From positions 62,001 through 126,000 of the forward strand of contig JAEUJQ010000027.1 of NCBI GenBank assembly GCA_016793095.1: a stretch of 64,000 nucleotides of DNA, given 5' to 3'. Below, piece after piece: positions 56,097 through 64,000 of the stretch (positions are counted from its first letter, which is position 1; every line of letters starts with the position of its first letter). The notes under the pieces are model-generated. The model saw nothing but the letters and a program-made list of their open reading frames with translations, did no database searches and was not told where the DNA came from. A program made the translations under genes and the position numbers. This DNA comes from Myxococcaceae bacterium. GTDB lineage: Bacteria > Myxococcota > Myxococcia > Myxococcales > Myxococcaceae.

Positions 56097-56818
56097 GCGC
56101 CGCCGCGAGTCGTCACCGCTCCAGCGCGAGGGCCCGGCGCGGCATCACGCTCATCGAGCTCGTCGTCGCGCTCGGCATCGTCGTGGTGCTGTTCGCGGCC
56201 GTCGTCTACGGGGTGGGGGCGCTGACCGGCGCGAGGGCGAAGGAGGCCTCGGCCGAGCTCGCGGGCACCATTCGCGCGCTGTACGACTCGGCGGCGCTCT
56301 CGGGGAAGACCTGCCGGCTCGTCTTCGAGCTGCCCGGCAAGGGCGCGGAGGACGACGAGGTGAAGTACCACGCCGAGTGCGCGAAGGGGGGCGTCACCGC
56401 GGGCGCCAACCGTGAAGACGAGCAGCGCTCGGCCGACAAGAAGAAGGACAAGCGGCGCAGCGACGAGGACGACACGCGGTTCCGCTCGCTCTCCGGGAGC
56501 GACACCGGCCCGAGCCTGCAGGAGCTGATGGCGCGCGAGAAGAACCGCGTCGAAGAGGCGGCCAAGTTCTCGACCTTCTCGAACGAAGACGTCGTGGAGC
56601 GCACGCTGCCGAGCGGCGTCGCGGTCGAGGTGTGGACCTCGAAGCTCAAGACCGCCGCGAAGTCGGGCGTCGCGTACCTCTACTTCTTCCCCCAGGGCTT
56701 CACCGAGCGCGCACAGATCTACGTGAAGCAGGGCAAGAACGTGTGGACGATCACTGTCTCGCCGCTGACCGGGAAGACCGTCATTCACGCCGAGGCGCTG
56801 GAGCTGCCGAGGTCATGA
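56093..56818 (+). CDS. gspH: Minor pseudopilin GspH
   Basis: 241 residues from a GTG that overlaps the preceding small gene (GTGA). The prepilin motif is RARRG/ITLIELVVALGIVVVL. An internal ~80-residue Lys/Glu/Asp/Arg-rich segment (NREDEQRSADKKKDKRRSDE) is far more charged than in most GspH. The C-terminus YLYFFPQGFTERAQIYVK is GspH-like. It overlaps gspI by 4 bp (ATGA). Confidence 0.88.
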   Translation: MSAAASRHRSSARARRGITLIELVVALGIVVVLFAAVVYGVGALTGARAKEASAELAGTIRALYDSAALSGKTCRLVFELPGKGAEDDEVKYHAECAKGGVTAGANREDEQRSADKKKDKRRSDEDDTRFRSLSGSDTGPSLQELMAREKNRVEEAAKFSTFSNEDVVERTLPSGVAVEVWTSKLKTAAKSGVAYLYFFPQGFTERAQIYVKQGKNVWTITVSPLTGKTVIHAEALELPRS

Positions 56819-57774
56819 CGACGCGCGCCTTCACCCTGCTCGAGACCGTCGTCGCCATGTCGATCCTGGCGGTGTCGCTGATGGCCATCCTCGACATCAA
56901 CTCGACGGCGGTGTCGGCGCACATCTTCGCGCGGAAGCTGACGGTCGCCACGCTGCTCGCCCGCTCGAAGATGACCGACATCGAGCAGAAGCTCTACGAC
57001 GAGCCGCTGCCGGTGGACGACGACGAAGACGCGGGCGACTTCAGCCAAGAAGGCTGGCCGTCGTACAAGTGGCGCGCGAAGATCATCGCGCCCCGCACCA
57101 ACGGGCTCAGCCCCGAGCAGCTGTTCACGGCGCTCTTCAACCTGCCGCTCGGCGGTGGGGACTCCAAAGACGGCAAGGGCAGCCCGCTGGCGGCGCTCTT
57201 CGGCGGCGGCGGCGCGCCCGGTGGTGCGGCAGGAGCGGCTGCGGCGGCGGCCCTCGGCGGCGCTCCGGGCGGGGCTCCCGGCGGCATGGGGGGCCTCATG
57301 GGGGCGTTGGGGGGAGCGAACCCGCTCACGGCCCAGTTCCAGCAGATGGTGGACACGCTGCAGAAGTCGGTGCGCGAGGTGCACCTCACCGTGACGTGGA
57401 AGGAGGGCAAGGTCACCGAGAGCTTCGACCTCGTCACCCACGTCGTCTCGCTGGGGCCGGGGTCCGATCGGAACGGCGGCGCGGCAGCAGTGGCCGGGGC
57501 GCCCGCAGGCGCGGCCGCAGACGTCTACGTCGACGCCACCACCGGCCAGCCGGTGCCCAACGCCCAGCCGGGGCCCAGCGGGCAGATGATCAACCCGGCT
57601 ACCAACCAGCCGGTCATCACCGCCGCCCAGTTCGCTCAGCAACGCGGCGGCGCGGCAGGTGCGATCGGCGCCCCGGGCATTCTGCAGAGTCCGATCCCCG
57701 GCATGCGGCCCATCGCACCGGCCATGGTGCCGCAGGGCATCGGGAACGTCATTCGCGGAGGGGGCTTCCAGTGA
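56815..57774 (+). CDS. gspI: Minor pseudopilin GspI with large Gly/Ala-rich insert
   Basis: 319 residues, more than twice the usual ~125. The prepilin signal is very short, MTTRA/FTLLETVVAMSILAVSLM; the -1 residue is Ala rather than Gly. The family core (HIFARKLTVATLLARSKMTDIEQ) is intact to about residue 100. A glycine/alanine-rich insert (~122-171), a second core region and a Pro/Ala-rich tail follow. It lies between gspH and gspJ with 4-bp overlaps on both sides, so the reading frame is secure. Confidence 0.82.
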   Translation: MTTRAFTLLETVVAMSILAVSLMAILDINSTAVSAHIFARKLTVATLLARSKMTDIEQKLYDEPLPVDDDEDAGDFSQEGWPSYKWRAKIIAPRTNGLSPEQLFTALFNLPLGGGDSKDGKGSPLAALFGGGGAPGGAAGAAAAAALGGAPGGAPGGMGGLMGALGGANPLTAQFQQMVDTLQKSVREVHLTVTWKEGKVTESFDLVTHVVSLGPGSDRNGGAAAVAGAPAGAAADVYVDATTGQPVPNAQPGPSGQMINPATNQPVITAAQFAQQRGGAAGAIGAPGILQSPIPGMRPIAPAMVPQGIGNVIRGGGFQ

Positions 57775-58442
57775 GCGCCCGCCGCGGCTTCACCCTCATC
57801 GAGGTCGTCACCGCCATCGGCATCACCGCCTTCATCGGCGTGGTGATTGGCGTCACCTTCAGCACGACGATCGCGAACAAGGACGTCATCGAAGGCCAGG
57901 CCGAGCGCTACCGCATGCTGCGCGCCGCGATGAGCCGCATGGCGCGCGAGATCGGCGCCGCGTTCGTGAGCGATCGCTTCGACTCCAGGCGCTACCGCGA
58001 CGCCTTCGATCGCCCGACCAACTTCGTCGGCACCCGCGAGAAGCTGCTGTTCACGAGCCTCGCCCACCAGCGCCTCTACGCGGACGCGAAGGAGAGCGAT
58101 CAGATGGTGGTGGAGTACTCGGTGAAGCGCTCCCCCGACCAGAAGGCGCGCGACCGGCAGGACCTCATTCGTCGCGAGAAGGTGATCCTCGAAGAGCGCA
58201 TGGAGCGCGGCGGCACGGAAGACATCCTCTTCGAGGGCATCAAGAAGCTCGAGTTCCAATACTGGAACAGCGAGCGCAAGCAGTGGGAAGACGAGTGGGA
58301 CACCCGCCGGAGCGAGCGGCGCACCATTCTGCCGACGCGGGTGAAGATCACCATCATCGCGGTGGACGAGAACGGCAAGGACGTGAAGTACGTGACGCAG
58401 ACGCGCGTCATGCTCAACACCGAGTTCCCGAGGTTCCAGTGA
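57771..58442 (+). CDS. gspJ: Minor pseudopilin GspJ
   Basis: 223 residues from a GTG overlapping gspI (GTGA). The prepilin motif is SARRG/FTLIEVVTAIGITAFI. RYRMLRAAMSRMAREIGAAF is typical of GspJ, as is the KKLEFQYWNSERKQWEDEW region. It joins GspI and GspK at the tip of the pseudopilus. A 4-bp overlap follows into gspK. Confidence 0.93.
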   Translation: MSARRGFTLIEVVTAIGITAFIGVVIGVTFSTTIANKDVIEGQAERYRMLRAAMSRMAREIGAAFVSDRFDSRRYRDAFDRPTNFVGTREKLLFTSLAHQRLYADAKESDQMVVEYSVKRSPDQKARDRQDLIRREKVILEERMERGGTEDILFEGIKKLEFQYWNSERKQWEDEWDTRRSERRTILPTRVKITIIAVDENGKDVKYVTQTRVMLNTEFPRFQ

Positions 58443-59899
58443 GAGCCGGCAGCCGCCACAGGCCGACGGCGAGGCGCGCTCCCGTGGCTGGCCGGCGGGG
58501 GACCGAGCGTGGCGTGGCGCTGTTGCTGGTGCTGGTGGGCATCGCCGTGCTGTCGCTGGTGGCCAACGAGGTCCGCTACAACTCGATGGTCGAGCTGCGG
58601 CTGGCGACCAACCAGCGCGACGAGGTTCGCGCGCTCTACCTCGCGCGCTCGGGCATCGCGATGTCGCGGCTGATGCTGCGCTACCAGAAGCAGATCGATC
58701 AGATGCCGATCCCCAACTTCTCGGGAATGCTGCAGGGCATTCTCGGCTCGAACCCGGGGCTCGCCAGCCTGCTGGGTGGCGCGGGCGGCGCGGGCGGCCT
58801 GGGCGCGCTGGCGGGGGCGCTCGGCGGCGCGGGGGCTCCGGGCGGGCTGCCAGGGGCCGGGGGCATTCCCGGCATGCCCGGCGCCGGCGGGATGCCCGGC
58901 ATGAGCACGGCCTCGATCCAGCTCTGGCGCATGGCAAAGATCGACTGCCACATGCTCGAGGGCATGGTGCCCGAGGTCACCGAGAAGGGCGGCCTCGCCC
59001 CGATGAAGAGCTCGAACAAGAAGTTCGAGTTCGACGACGAGAACCCCGAGCTCGGCAAGGAGCAGCAGGCGAAGAAGTTCGGCTCGTTCACCGGCTGCTT
59101 CGACACCGTCATCAGCGACGAGGAAGAGCGCATCAACCTGAGCAAGCTCGACGGCACCATGCTGGTCGCGGTGGTGGTGGTGAACCAGCTCGTCTCGACG
59201 CTCAACGACAAACGCTACGAGTTCCTCTTCGAGAAGGAAGACGCCAACCGCCTCAAGGTGCCGGCCAACGAGATCATCGTCAACCTGAAGGACTGGAGCG
59301 ACGAAGACGAGTCAGGCTCGAGCCTCAACCTCACCGGCCAGGGCGAGCCGTTCGTGCGCGGCTTCTCCGACGAGAACAGCGGGTACTCGAACTACGAGAC
59401 GCGCTACCGCGCGAAGAACGCCCGCTTCGACAGCCTCGACGAGGTGTACCTCGTGCACGGCGTGAACGATCGCGTGATGGCCGCCTTCAAGGACAAGTTC
59501 ACCGTCTACCCGGACATGAACGCGCGGCTGAACATCAACACCGACGATCCGGTGATGCTCGAGATCGCCATCCGCTCCATCGTGAACCCGATCCCCGTGG
59601 ATCCGCGGCTGGCAGACCCGATCTTCATCGACACCGTCATCAAGCGCATTCGCGCGGCGCGCCTGTTCGCCATGTTCGGCATGAGCGTGGTGGACTTCGC
59701 CAACATCGTGGCCTCGACGGGGCTCGCGGTGAACCCGACGATCCTCAACAACCCGCAGAACCAGCGCTTCATCGGCGACAAGAGCAACACCTACCGCCTG
59801 TCGGTCACGGGCTCGGCCGGTGACGTCACCCGCACCATCACCGCGGTCGTCCGCCTCGACGACGGCCTCGGCCGGCTCGTCTACTGGAGAGAGGAGTAG
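58439..59899 (+). CDS. gspK: Minor pseudopilin GspK with Gly-rich insert
   Basis: 486 residues from a GTG overlapping gspJ. The start-adjacent hydrophobic segment is ERGVALLLVLVGIAVLSLVA, without the usual Glu +5, as expected for GspK. A Gly/Ala/Pro-rich insertion (~109-158) follows LGSNPGLASLLGG. Later FTVYPDMNARLNINTDDPVM belongs to the GspK alpha-domain. Tip subunit of the pseudopilus. gspL starts 2 bp later. Confidence 0.9.
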   Translation: MRAGSRHRPTARRAPVAGRRGTERGVALLLVLVGIAVLSLVANEVRYNSMVELRLATNQRDEVRALYLARSGIAMSRLMLRYQKQIDQMPIPNFSGMLQGILGSNPGLASLLGGAGGAGGLGALAGALGGAGAPGGLPGAGGIPGMPGAGGMPGMSTASIQLWRMAKIDCHMLEGMVPEVTEKGGLAPMKSSNKKFEFDDENPELGKEQQAKKFGSFTGCFDTVISDEEERINLSKLDGTMLVAVVVVNQLVSTLNDKRYEFLFEKEDANRLKVPANEIIVNLKDWSDEDESGSSLNLTGQGEPFVRGFSDENSGYSNYETRYRAKNARFDSLDEVYLVHGVNDRVMAAFKDKFTVYPDMNARLNINTDDPVMLEIAIRSIVNPIPVDPRLADPIFIDTVIKRIRAARLFAMFGMSVVDFANIVASTGLAVNPTILNNPQNQRFIGDKSNTYRLSVTGSAGDVTRTITAVVRLDDGLGRLVYWREE

Positions 59900-59901
59900 C
59901 C

Positions 59902-61485
59902 ATGGCCCGCGTCCTCGGCCTCGACCTCGGGTCCCACACGGTGAAGGCCGTGCTGCTCGAGACCACCCTGCGTGGCTTCCAGGTGAAGGGCTGGGCGACC
60001 GCGCCCGTGCCCACCGAGGGAGAGCGCCTGCCACGCCTCGAGGCCGCCCTGCAGCAGGTGCTCGCGGCCGAGCCGATGGCCGCTGACACGGTGGTGATCT
60101 CGGTTCCCGGCGTCTCGGTGGCGACCCACTCGCTCGCCCTGCCCTTCTCGGACGCCAGGAAGGTCGAGGCCGCGCTCGCGGGCGAGGTGGCCGATCAGCT
60201 GCCCTTCGATCTCGACGACGCCGTCTACGACTACCAGGCGAACGAGACGAAGACCGGTGACGTGAAGGGCGCGCAGGTGCTGGTCGGCGTGGTGCGCAAG
60301 GAAGAGCTGGCGGCGCTGCTCGAGTCCCTCAAGAAGCAGAAGCTCGACCCGCGCATCGTCACCCACCCGGGGCTCGCGCTGCAGAACGTGCTGGCGACGC
60401 TGCCCAGCGCCGACGATCAAGCCGTCGCGGTCATCGAGCTGGGGCACGAGCGCACCAGCCTCGCCATCGGGCGCGCCGGCGGCCCGGTCGACTTCGCGCG
60501 CACCTTCACTGGCGGCGGCCTCGCGCTGTCGAAGGCGCTGGCCACGGAGTTCAAGATTCCCCTGGCCGAGGCGCAGAGCTGGAAGGAGACCCACGGCGCG
60601 GTGGGCGCCGAGGTGGTGGGCCCAGACGCCGAGCGCGCGGCGGGCGCTTTCCTGCGCGCCCTCCAGCCGGTCGTTCGTGAGCTGCGCTCGAGCCTCAAGG
60701 CCTACTCGGCCCGCTTCAAGCGACCGGTGACGCGGGTGCTGCTGTGCGGAGGCACGGCGAAGCTGCTGGGCCTGCCCGGGCAGCTCGAGAAGGATCTGGG
60801 CCTGCCCTGCTCGCTCGTCTCGCTCCCTCCCGAGGCGCAGGGGGCCCTCGGCCTCAACGCGGGACCCGAGGCCGTGCAGGCCTGGGCGCTCGCGCTCCGG
60901 GGCCAGGCGACCGGCGCGAAGGCGCCACGCTTCAACCTCCGCCGCGGTGAGTTCGCCTTCAAGAGCGACTTCGACTTCGCGCGCGACAAGCTCGGGCAGA
61001 TCGCCGCCTTCGCGGTGGTGCTGCTGATCCTGCTCGTCGCCTCGGGCGTCGCGCGGAACACCATTCTCGAGCGCCGCGAGAAGGCCGTCGATCAGCTCCT
61101 CTGCGACGTCACCCAGCGCATCCTCGGCAAGTGCGAGAAGAACTTCGACATCGCGCTCAACCTGCTCGAGGGGAAAGAGAGCCCGTCGGCGAGCGTGCCC
61201 AAGCGGTCCGCCGTCACGCTGCTGGCCGAGGTGTCGCAGCGCATCCCCGCGGACTCGCCAGTGACGCTCGAGCGGGTGACGGTCGATCTCGATCGCGTCG
61301 AGCTCGTCTGCCAGGCCCCGAGCATGAAGCAGATGGAGGACGTGATCACCGCGCTCAAGACGTACAAGTGCTTCAAGGAGATCAGCGAGGGGAAGGTCGA
61401 GAAGTCGAAGGACGGGACGAAGGTGCAGTTCCGCCTCGACGTGAAGGTCGAGTGCCCGGACGACTCCAGCGCGGGGCAGGGGTGA
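59902..61485 (+). CDS. gspL: GspL, PilM-like/actin-fold cytoplasmic domain
   Basis: 527 residues. The N-terminal ~350 residues have the actin/PilM fold (GLDLGSHTVKAVLLET; VIELGHERTSLAIGR; VLLCGGTAKLLGLPGQ). A membrane helix (IAAFAVVLLILLVASGVA) near residue 370 and a periplasmic ferredoxin-like tail follow. It links GspE to GspM in the platform. gspM starts 3 bp later. Confidence 0.9.
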   Translation: MARVLGLDLGSHTVKAVLLETTLRGFQVKGWATAPVPTEGERLPRLEAALQQVLAAEPMAADTVVISVPGVSVATHSLALPFSDARKVEAALAGEVADQLPFDLDDAVYDYQANETKTGDVKGAQVLVGVVRKEELAALLESLKKQKLDPRIVTHPGLALQNVLATLPSADDQAVAVIELGHERTSLAIGRAGGPVDFARTFTGGGLALSKALATEFKIPLAEAQSWKETHGAVGAEVVGPDAERAAGAFLRALQPVVRELRSSLKAYSARFKRPVTRVLLCGGTAKLLGLPGQLEKDLGLPCSLVSLPPEAQGALGLNAGPEAVQAWALALRGQATGAKAPRFNLRRGEFAFKSDFDFARDKLGQIAAFAVVLLILLVASGVARNTILERREKAVDQLLCDVTQRILGKCEKNFDIALNLLEGKESPSASVPKRSAVTLLAEVSQRIPADSPVTLERVTVDLDRVELVCQAPSMKQMEDVITALKTYKCFKEISEGKVEKSKDGTKVQFRLDVKVECPDDSSAGQG

Positions 61486-61488
61486 GCC

Positions 61489-62037
61489 ATGGCTGACGTG
61501 ATGACGACGATTCAGAGCTCGATCGCCACGCTGTCGGCGCGCGAGCGGCGCATGGTGATGGCGGCCGGCTTCGCGGTGCTCGTCTTCGTGGTCTTCATGG
61601 TGACGTTCAGCTTCTCGAACAAGGCGACGGCGATCAGGAACCGCACCACGCAGAAGATCGACAAGCTCTCGCGGGTGCAGGATCTGGCGGGCGTCTACAA
61701 CCAGTCGCGCGCGCAGCGGGAGCTGGCCGAGCGGCAGCTGGCGGCCTCGAACATCCGCCTCTCGTCCTTCCTCGAAGACATCGCGAAGCAGAAGGGCGTC
61801 GAGCTGCCCACCATCAACCCCAAGGCCGACGTCCCGCTCGAGGGCACGAAGATCGTCGAGAGCTCGGTCGAGGTGACGTTGACCGACGTGAAGCTCAACC
61901 GGCTGCTCGAGTTCCTGCAGGCGGTCGAGAGCGCGCCAGGCGTGGTGAAGGTGAAGTACATGCGCCTCGAGCCACGCGTCGCCAACGAGAACATCACCGC
62001 GTGGCTGCAGATCGCCACCTACCACCTCAAGAACTGA
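61489..62037 (+). CDS. gspM: GspM
   Basis: 182 residues with an N-terminal helix (VMAAGFAVLVFVVFMVTFSF), a coiled-coil (RTTQKIDKLSRVQDLAGVYN) and a periplasmic ferredoxin-like domain (KIVESSVEVTLTDVKLNRL). It is PilO-like in layout and pairs with GspL. The next gene, gspN, starts 4 bp later. Confidence 0.88.
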   Translation: MADVMTTIQSSIATLSARERRMVMAAGFAVLVFVVFMVTFSFSNKATAIRNRTTQKIDKLSRVQDLAGVYNQSRAQRELAERQLAASNIRLSSFLEDIAKQKGVELPTINPKADVPLEGTKIVESSVEVTLTDVKLNRLLEFLQAVESAPGVVKVKYMRLEPRVANENITAWLQIATYHLKN

Positions 62038-62041
62038 AGCC

Positions 62042-62965
62042 ATGGCCACCTCGAAGCTGAAAGTCGTGCGGCGCGTCTTCGGCTACGGCGCCTTCTTCTT
62101 CCTGGCCGTGGTGACGGCGTTCTTCCTCACGTTCCCCTACGACGCCCTGAAGGACCGGGCGCGCCTCGAGGCGGACAAGGCCGGCTTCTTCCTGCGCATC
62201 GGCTCCATCGGCCCCGGCTTCTTCTCGCTGCGCGCGAAGGAGCTGCAGCTCAGCAAGAAGTCCGACGCCGACCCGCCGCCGGCGCCGCTGAAGATCGAGG
62301 CGGTGTCCGCGGGGCCTTCGCTGCTGCCGCCGGGCGCGAGCGTCGTCATCAGGCTGTTCGGCGGCACCGTCACCACGCGCGTGTCCGGGTTGTCGAACCT
62401 CAGGGTGCGGGTGGACGCCGAGGACCTCAACCTCGCCAGCCCCACCCTGAAGGAGTTCTCGGGCATCGACTTCGCCGGCACCATCGAGGCGCACGTCGAT
62501 CTCACCCTGCCCCGCGTGCCCGTCGGCCAGGGCCCGGCAGAGCCCGACCTCTCGCAGGCGAGCGGCACGGTCACGCTCGAGGCGAAGGGGCTCGCGGTGA
62601 ACGGCGGCTCGATGGAGATGGTGATCCCCCAGTTCGGCCCCGAGCCCACGCCGCTCGATCTACCGAAGATCGTCGTGGGCGATCTGTCGGGGAAGCTCAA
62701 GTTCGAGAAGGGCGCTGGCACCATCGAGCGGTTCGAGGCGAAGTCTGCCGATCTCGAGCTGCAGGCGTCGGGCACCCTGAAGCTCGCCAGGCGCCTCGAG
62801 TACGCCGAGCCGGGCATCGAGGTGCGCTTCAAGCCCGACCCCGAGTTCCAGAAGCGCCTCGGCCTCATCGGCAGCGCGCTGTCGATGGTGGGGCCGGACC
62901 CGAAGGACCCGTCGTGGCGCATGGGCCGCCTCACCGGGTACCTCGGCCGCCCCAACTTCCGCTGA
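62042..62965 (+). CDS. gspN: GspN
   Basis: 307 residues with one N-terminal membrane helix (GAFFFLAVVTAFFLTFPYDALKD in outline) and a periplasmic beta-rich domain (RLFGGTVTTRVSGLSNLRVR; GVDFAGT-like blocks). GspN is an optional, poorly understood inner-membrane subunit. It is the last gene of the run and is followed 9 bp later by a convergent response regulator. Confidence 0.82.
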   Translation: MATSKLKVVRRVFGYGAFFFLAVVTAFFLTFPYDALKDRARLEADKAGFFLRIGSIGPGFFSLRAKELQLSKKSDADPPPAPLKIEAVSAGPSLLPPGASVVIRLFGGTVTTRVSGLSNLRVRVDAEDLNLASPTLKEFSGIDFAGTIEAHVDLTLPRVPVGQGPAEPDLSQASGTVTLEAKGLAVNGGSMEMVIPQFGPEPTPLDLPKIVVGDLSGKLKFEKGAGTIERFEAKSADLELQASGTLKLARRLEYAEPGIEVRFKPDPEFQKRLGLIGSALSMVGPDPKDPSWRMGRLTGYLGRPNFR

Positions 62966-62973
62966 GCCAGCCC

Positions 62974-63528
62974 TCAGACCTGCCCGCGCGAGAGGATGTT
63001 CTGCAGGTTCTGCCGGCTGATGCCGAGCAGCTGCGCGGCCTGCGCCTTGTTGCCGTGGGTGCGCGCGAGGGCCTCGAACACCATGGCCCGGCGCACGGCG
63101 TCGAGCACGTCAGGCATCGCCCAGTCGCCGACGACGCGGCGCACCACGGCGTCGAGCTCGAAGTGCCGGGGAGCCTGGAGGCCCTCGACGACCTCGAGCA
63201 GATCCTCGGCCGAGAACGGCTTGGCGACGAACGCCGCAACCCCGGCCTTGCCCAGGGCGAGCCCGTCAGACGCCTCGGCGAACCCGCTCACCGCGATGAC
63301 GGGCGGCGCGGGGTGTTGGCTCGCCGCGGCGCGCGCGACGTCCACTCCGCTCTCCTCGCCCAGCTTCACGTCGGTGATGACGAGATCGACGCCGCTGTGG
63401 AGGATCGTCAGCGCTTCAGCCACGGTCGCGACCTCGATCACCGTCGCCCCGGTGCGCTCGAGGATTCGGCGAATCGTCGTCCGCACCAGCGGCTCATCAT
63501 CGACGACCAGGATCCGCGTGAAGGCCAT
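62974..63528 (-). CDS. Response regulator with Fis-type HTH (ActR/RegA-like)
   Basis: 184 residues. The receiver domain has VVDDEPLV, the phosphoacceptor Asp in LVITDVKLG, a Ser in AVSGFAEA and Lys in FVAKPFS. The C-terminus is a Fis-type helix-turn-helix (NKAQAAQLLGISRQNLQNIL) without an AAA+ domain, as in the ActR/RegA/PrrA family. GACATT (63538-63543 on the minus strand) lies 9 bp before the ATG. Its cognate sensor is not in view. Convergent with gspN. Confidence 0.9.
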   Translation of the reverse strand: MAFTRILVVDDEPLVRTTIRRILERTGATVIEVATVAEALTILHSGVDLVITDVKLGEESGVDVARAAASQHPAPPVIAVSGFAEASDGLALGKAGVAAFVAKPFSAEDLLEVVEGLQAPRHFELDAVVRRVVGDWAMPDVLDAVRRAMVFEALARTHGNKAQAAQLLGISRQNLQNILSRGQV

Positions 63529-63567
63529 GCACTCGAAAATGTCTCAGCGCTCGCCCCGCGGTGCCAT

Positions 63568-63605
63568 GCAACAGATGTTGCGCCCATTCCCCCACATGGG
63601 TGCCC
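63568..63605. promoter_or_regulatory. Two inverted repeats in the regulator/FHA divergent region
   Basis: GCAACA/TGTTGC (63568-63573 and 63576-63581) is a perfect 14-bp palindrome around GA. Next to it, GCGCCCAT (63580-63587) pairs with ATGGGTGC, with one mismatch. They lie between the divergent starts of the response regulator (63528) and the FHA gene (63669). A candidate operator. Confidence 0.4.
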
Positions 63606-63656
63606 CCGCACCCCGGAAACGCAAAGGCCCACGTTTCTGACCGAAACGTCCCGTGC

Positions 63657-63662
63657 TAGGCG
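63657..63662 (+). promoter_or_regulatory. Candidate -10 hexamer of a leaderless promoter
   Basis: TAGGCG ends 6 bp before the ATG at 63669. No ribosome site is present. Confidence 0.28.
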
Positions 63663-63668
63663 GCCGAT

Positions 63669-64000
63669 ATGGCCGAGCTGGTCTTCCTGCGTCGCGGTGA
63701 AGAAGTCCTGCGGTTCACGATCGACAAGCCTCGAGTCGTTCTCGGTCGAGGCGAGAAGTGCGACGTCGCCGTGCCTGATCCGGAGGTCTCGCGACAGCAG
63801 GTGGCCCTGTCTTTCACGGGCGACCAGGTCATCGCCGAGGATCTGTCGGGCAAGGGCATCGTCGTCGCCGGGAAGAAGGTGACGTCGACCCCGCTCCAGG
63901 ACGGCGCCGACATCGCCCTCGGTCAGTGGCGGGCGATCTTCCGTTCACGCACGTCATCGAGTGATGAGGACGCAGCGACCGAGATCGGCCAGCAGACCGA
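63669..64000 (+). CDS. FHA-domain protein, 3' end truncated by the window edge
   Basis: About 110 residues are visible. The FHA fold is clear: VVLGRGEKCDVAVPDPEVSR followed by QQVALSFTG and DLSGKGIVVAGKKV, although the SxxH histidine is changed (SRQQ). The usual STNG loop reads SGKG. This may weaken phosphothreonine binding. The gene continues past the right edge; by analogy with 18977-20281 it could be an FHA-sigma54 activator, but nothing here proves that. Confidence 0.75.
   Translation, partial: MAELVFLRRGEEVLRFTIDKPRVVLGRGEKCDVAVPDPEVSRQQVALSFTGDQVIAEDLSGKGIVVAGKKVTSTPLQDGADIALGQWRAIFRSRTSSSDEDAATEIGQQT

Overview
This is GC-rich (by eye about two-thirds G+C) bacterial chromosome from a member of the Myxococcota. 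The pointers are Hanks-type Ser/Thr kinases, FHA-sigma54 activators, an AgmX/PglI-type motility protein, a MYXO-CTERM sorting signal, many lipoproteins with Gly/Ser/Ala linkers and Cys-rich repeats, and a complete type II secretion operon ordered as in myxobacteria. No rRNA, tRNA, CRISPR array, insertion sequence or phage gene was found. Coding density is very high, and most neighbours are overlapping or a few bases apart.

Layout. 1-13.5 kb: a truncated AgmX/PglI-like gene, an ADP-ribosylglycohydrolase, a PilZ protein, a Gly/Ser-linker lipoprotein, a bestrophin, a pectinacetylesterase-like lipoprotein with a duplicated 3' end, a DUF4178/53-aa/DUF350 membrane cluster, a possible outer-membrane protein and a large Cys-repeat lipoprotein. 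13.6-20.3 kb: an SDR, a kinase with a PEGA-like tail, an esterase, a PEGA protein plus lipoprotein pair and an FHA-sigma54 activator. 20.4-24.1 kb: a beta-propeller/di-haem cytochrome lipoprotein followed by a strong terminator, an NTF2-like lipoprotein and a 350-bp gap holding an imperfect tandem repeat. 24.1-34.8 kb: TPR, NTF2-like, cyclic-nucleotide-binding and FHA-TPR genes, then tldD and pmbA separated by an opposing TPR gene, and a ParB-like gene. 34.8-48 kb: a calcium-loop-like Cys-rich lipoprotein, an NtrC-type regulator, a tandem paralogue pair, a crotonase, a two-gene ATPase/Toprim-like module that may be a phage-defence system, an ACAD10-like operon (phosphotransferase, DUF6285, acyl-CoA dehydrogenase), a second kinase and a MYXO-CTERM hydrolase. 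48-63 kb: a GspC-like PDZ gene followed by gspC-gspD-gspE-gspF-gspG-gspH-gspI-gspJ-gspK-gspL-gspM-gspN, with two tiny membrane-protein genes flanking gspG. 63-64 kb: a response regulator and a truncated FHA gene.

How it fits together. The type II system would export folded periplasmic proteins; the window also encodes several plausible surface or secreted proteins, but nothing here links any one of them to that machine. Signalling genes (two kinases, FHA, PilZ, two sigma54 activators, a response regulator) are scattered between them.

Most worth following up: the ATPase/Toprim-like pair; an 11-bp sequence, CCCGACAGGGG, shared by three upstream regions; glycine-rich insertions in GspD, GspI and GspK; the two tiny genes around gspG; and a recurrent -10-like hexamer 6-9 bp before start codons, suggesting leaderless transcripts. 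All functional statements come from reading motifs by eye; no database search was run.
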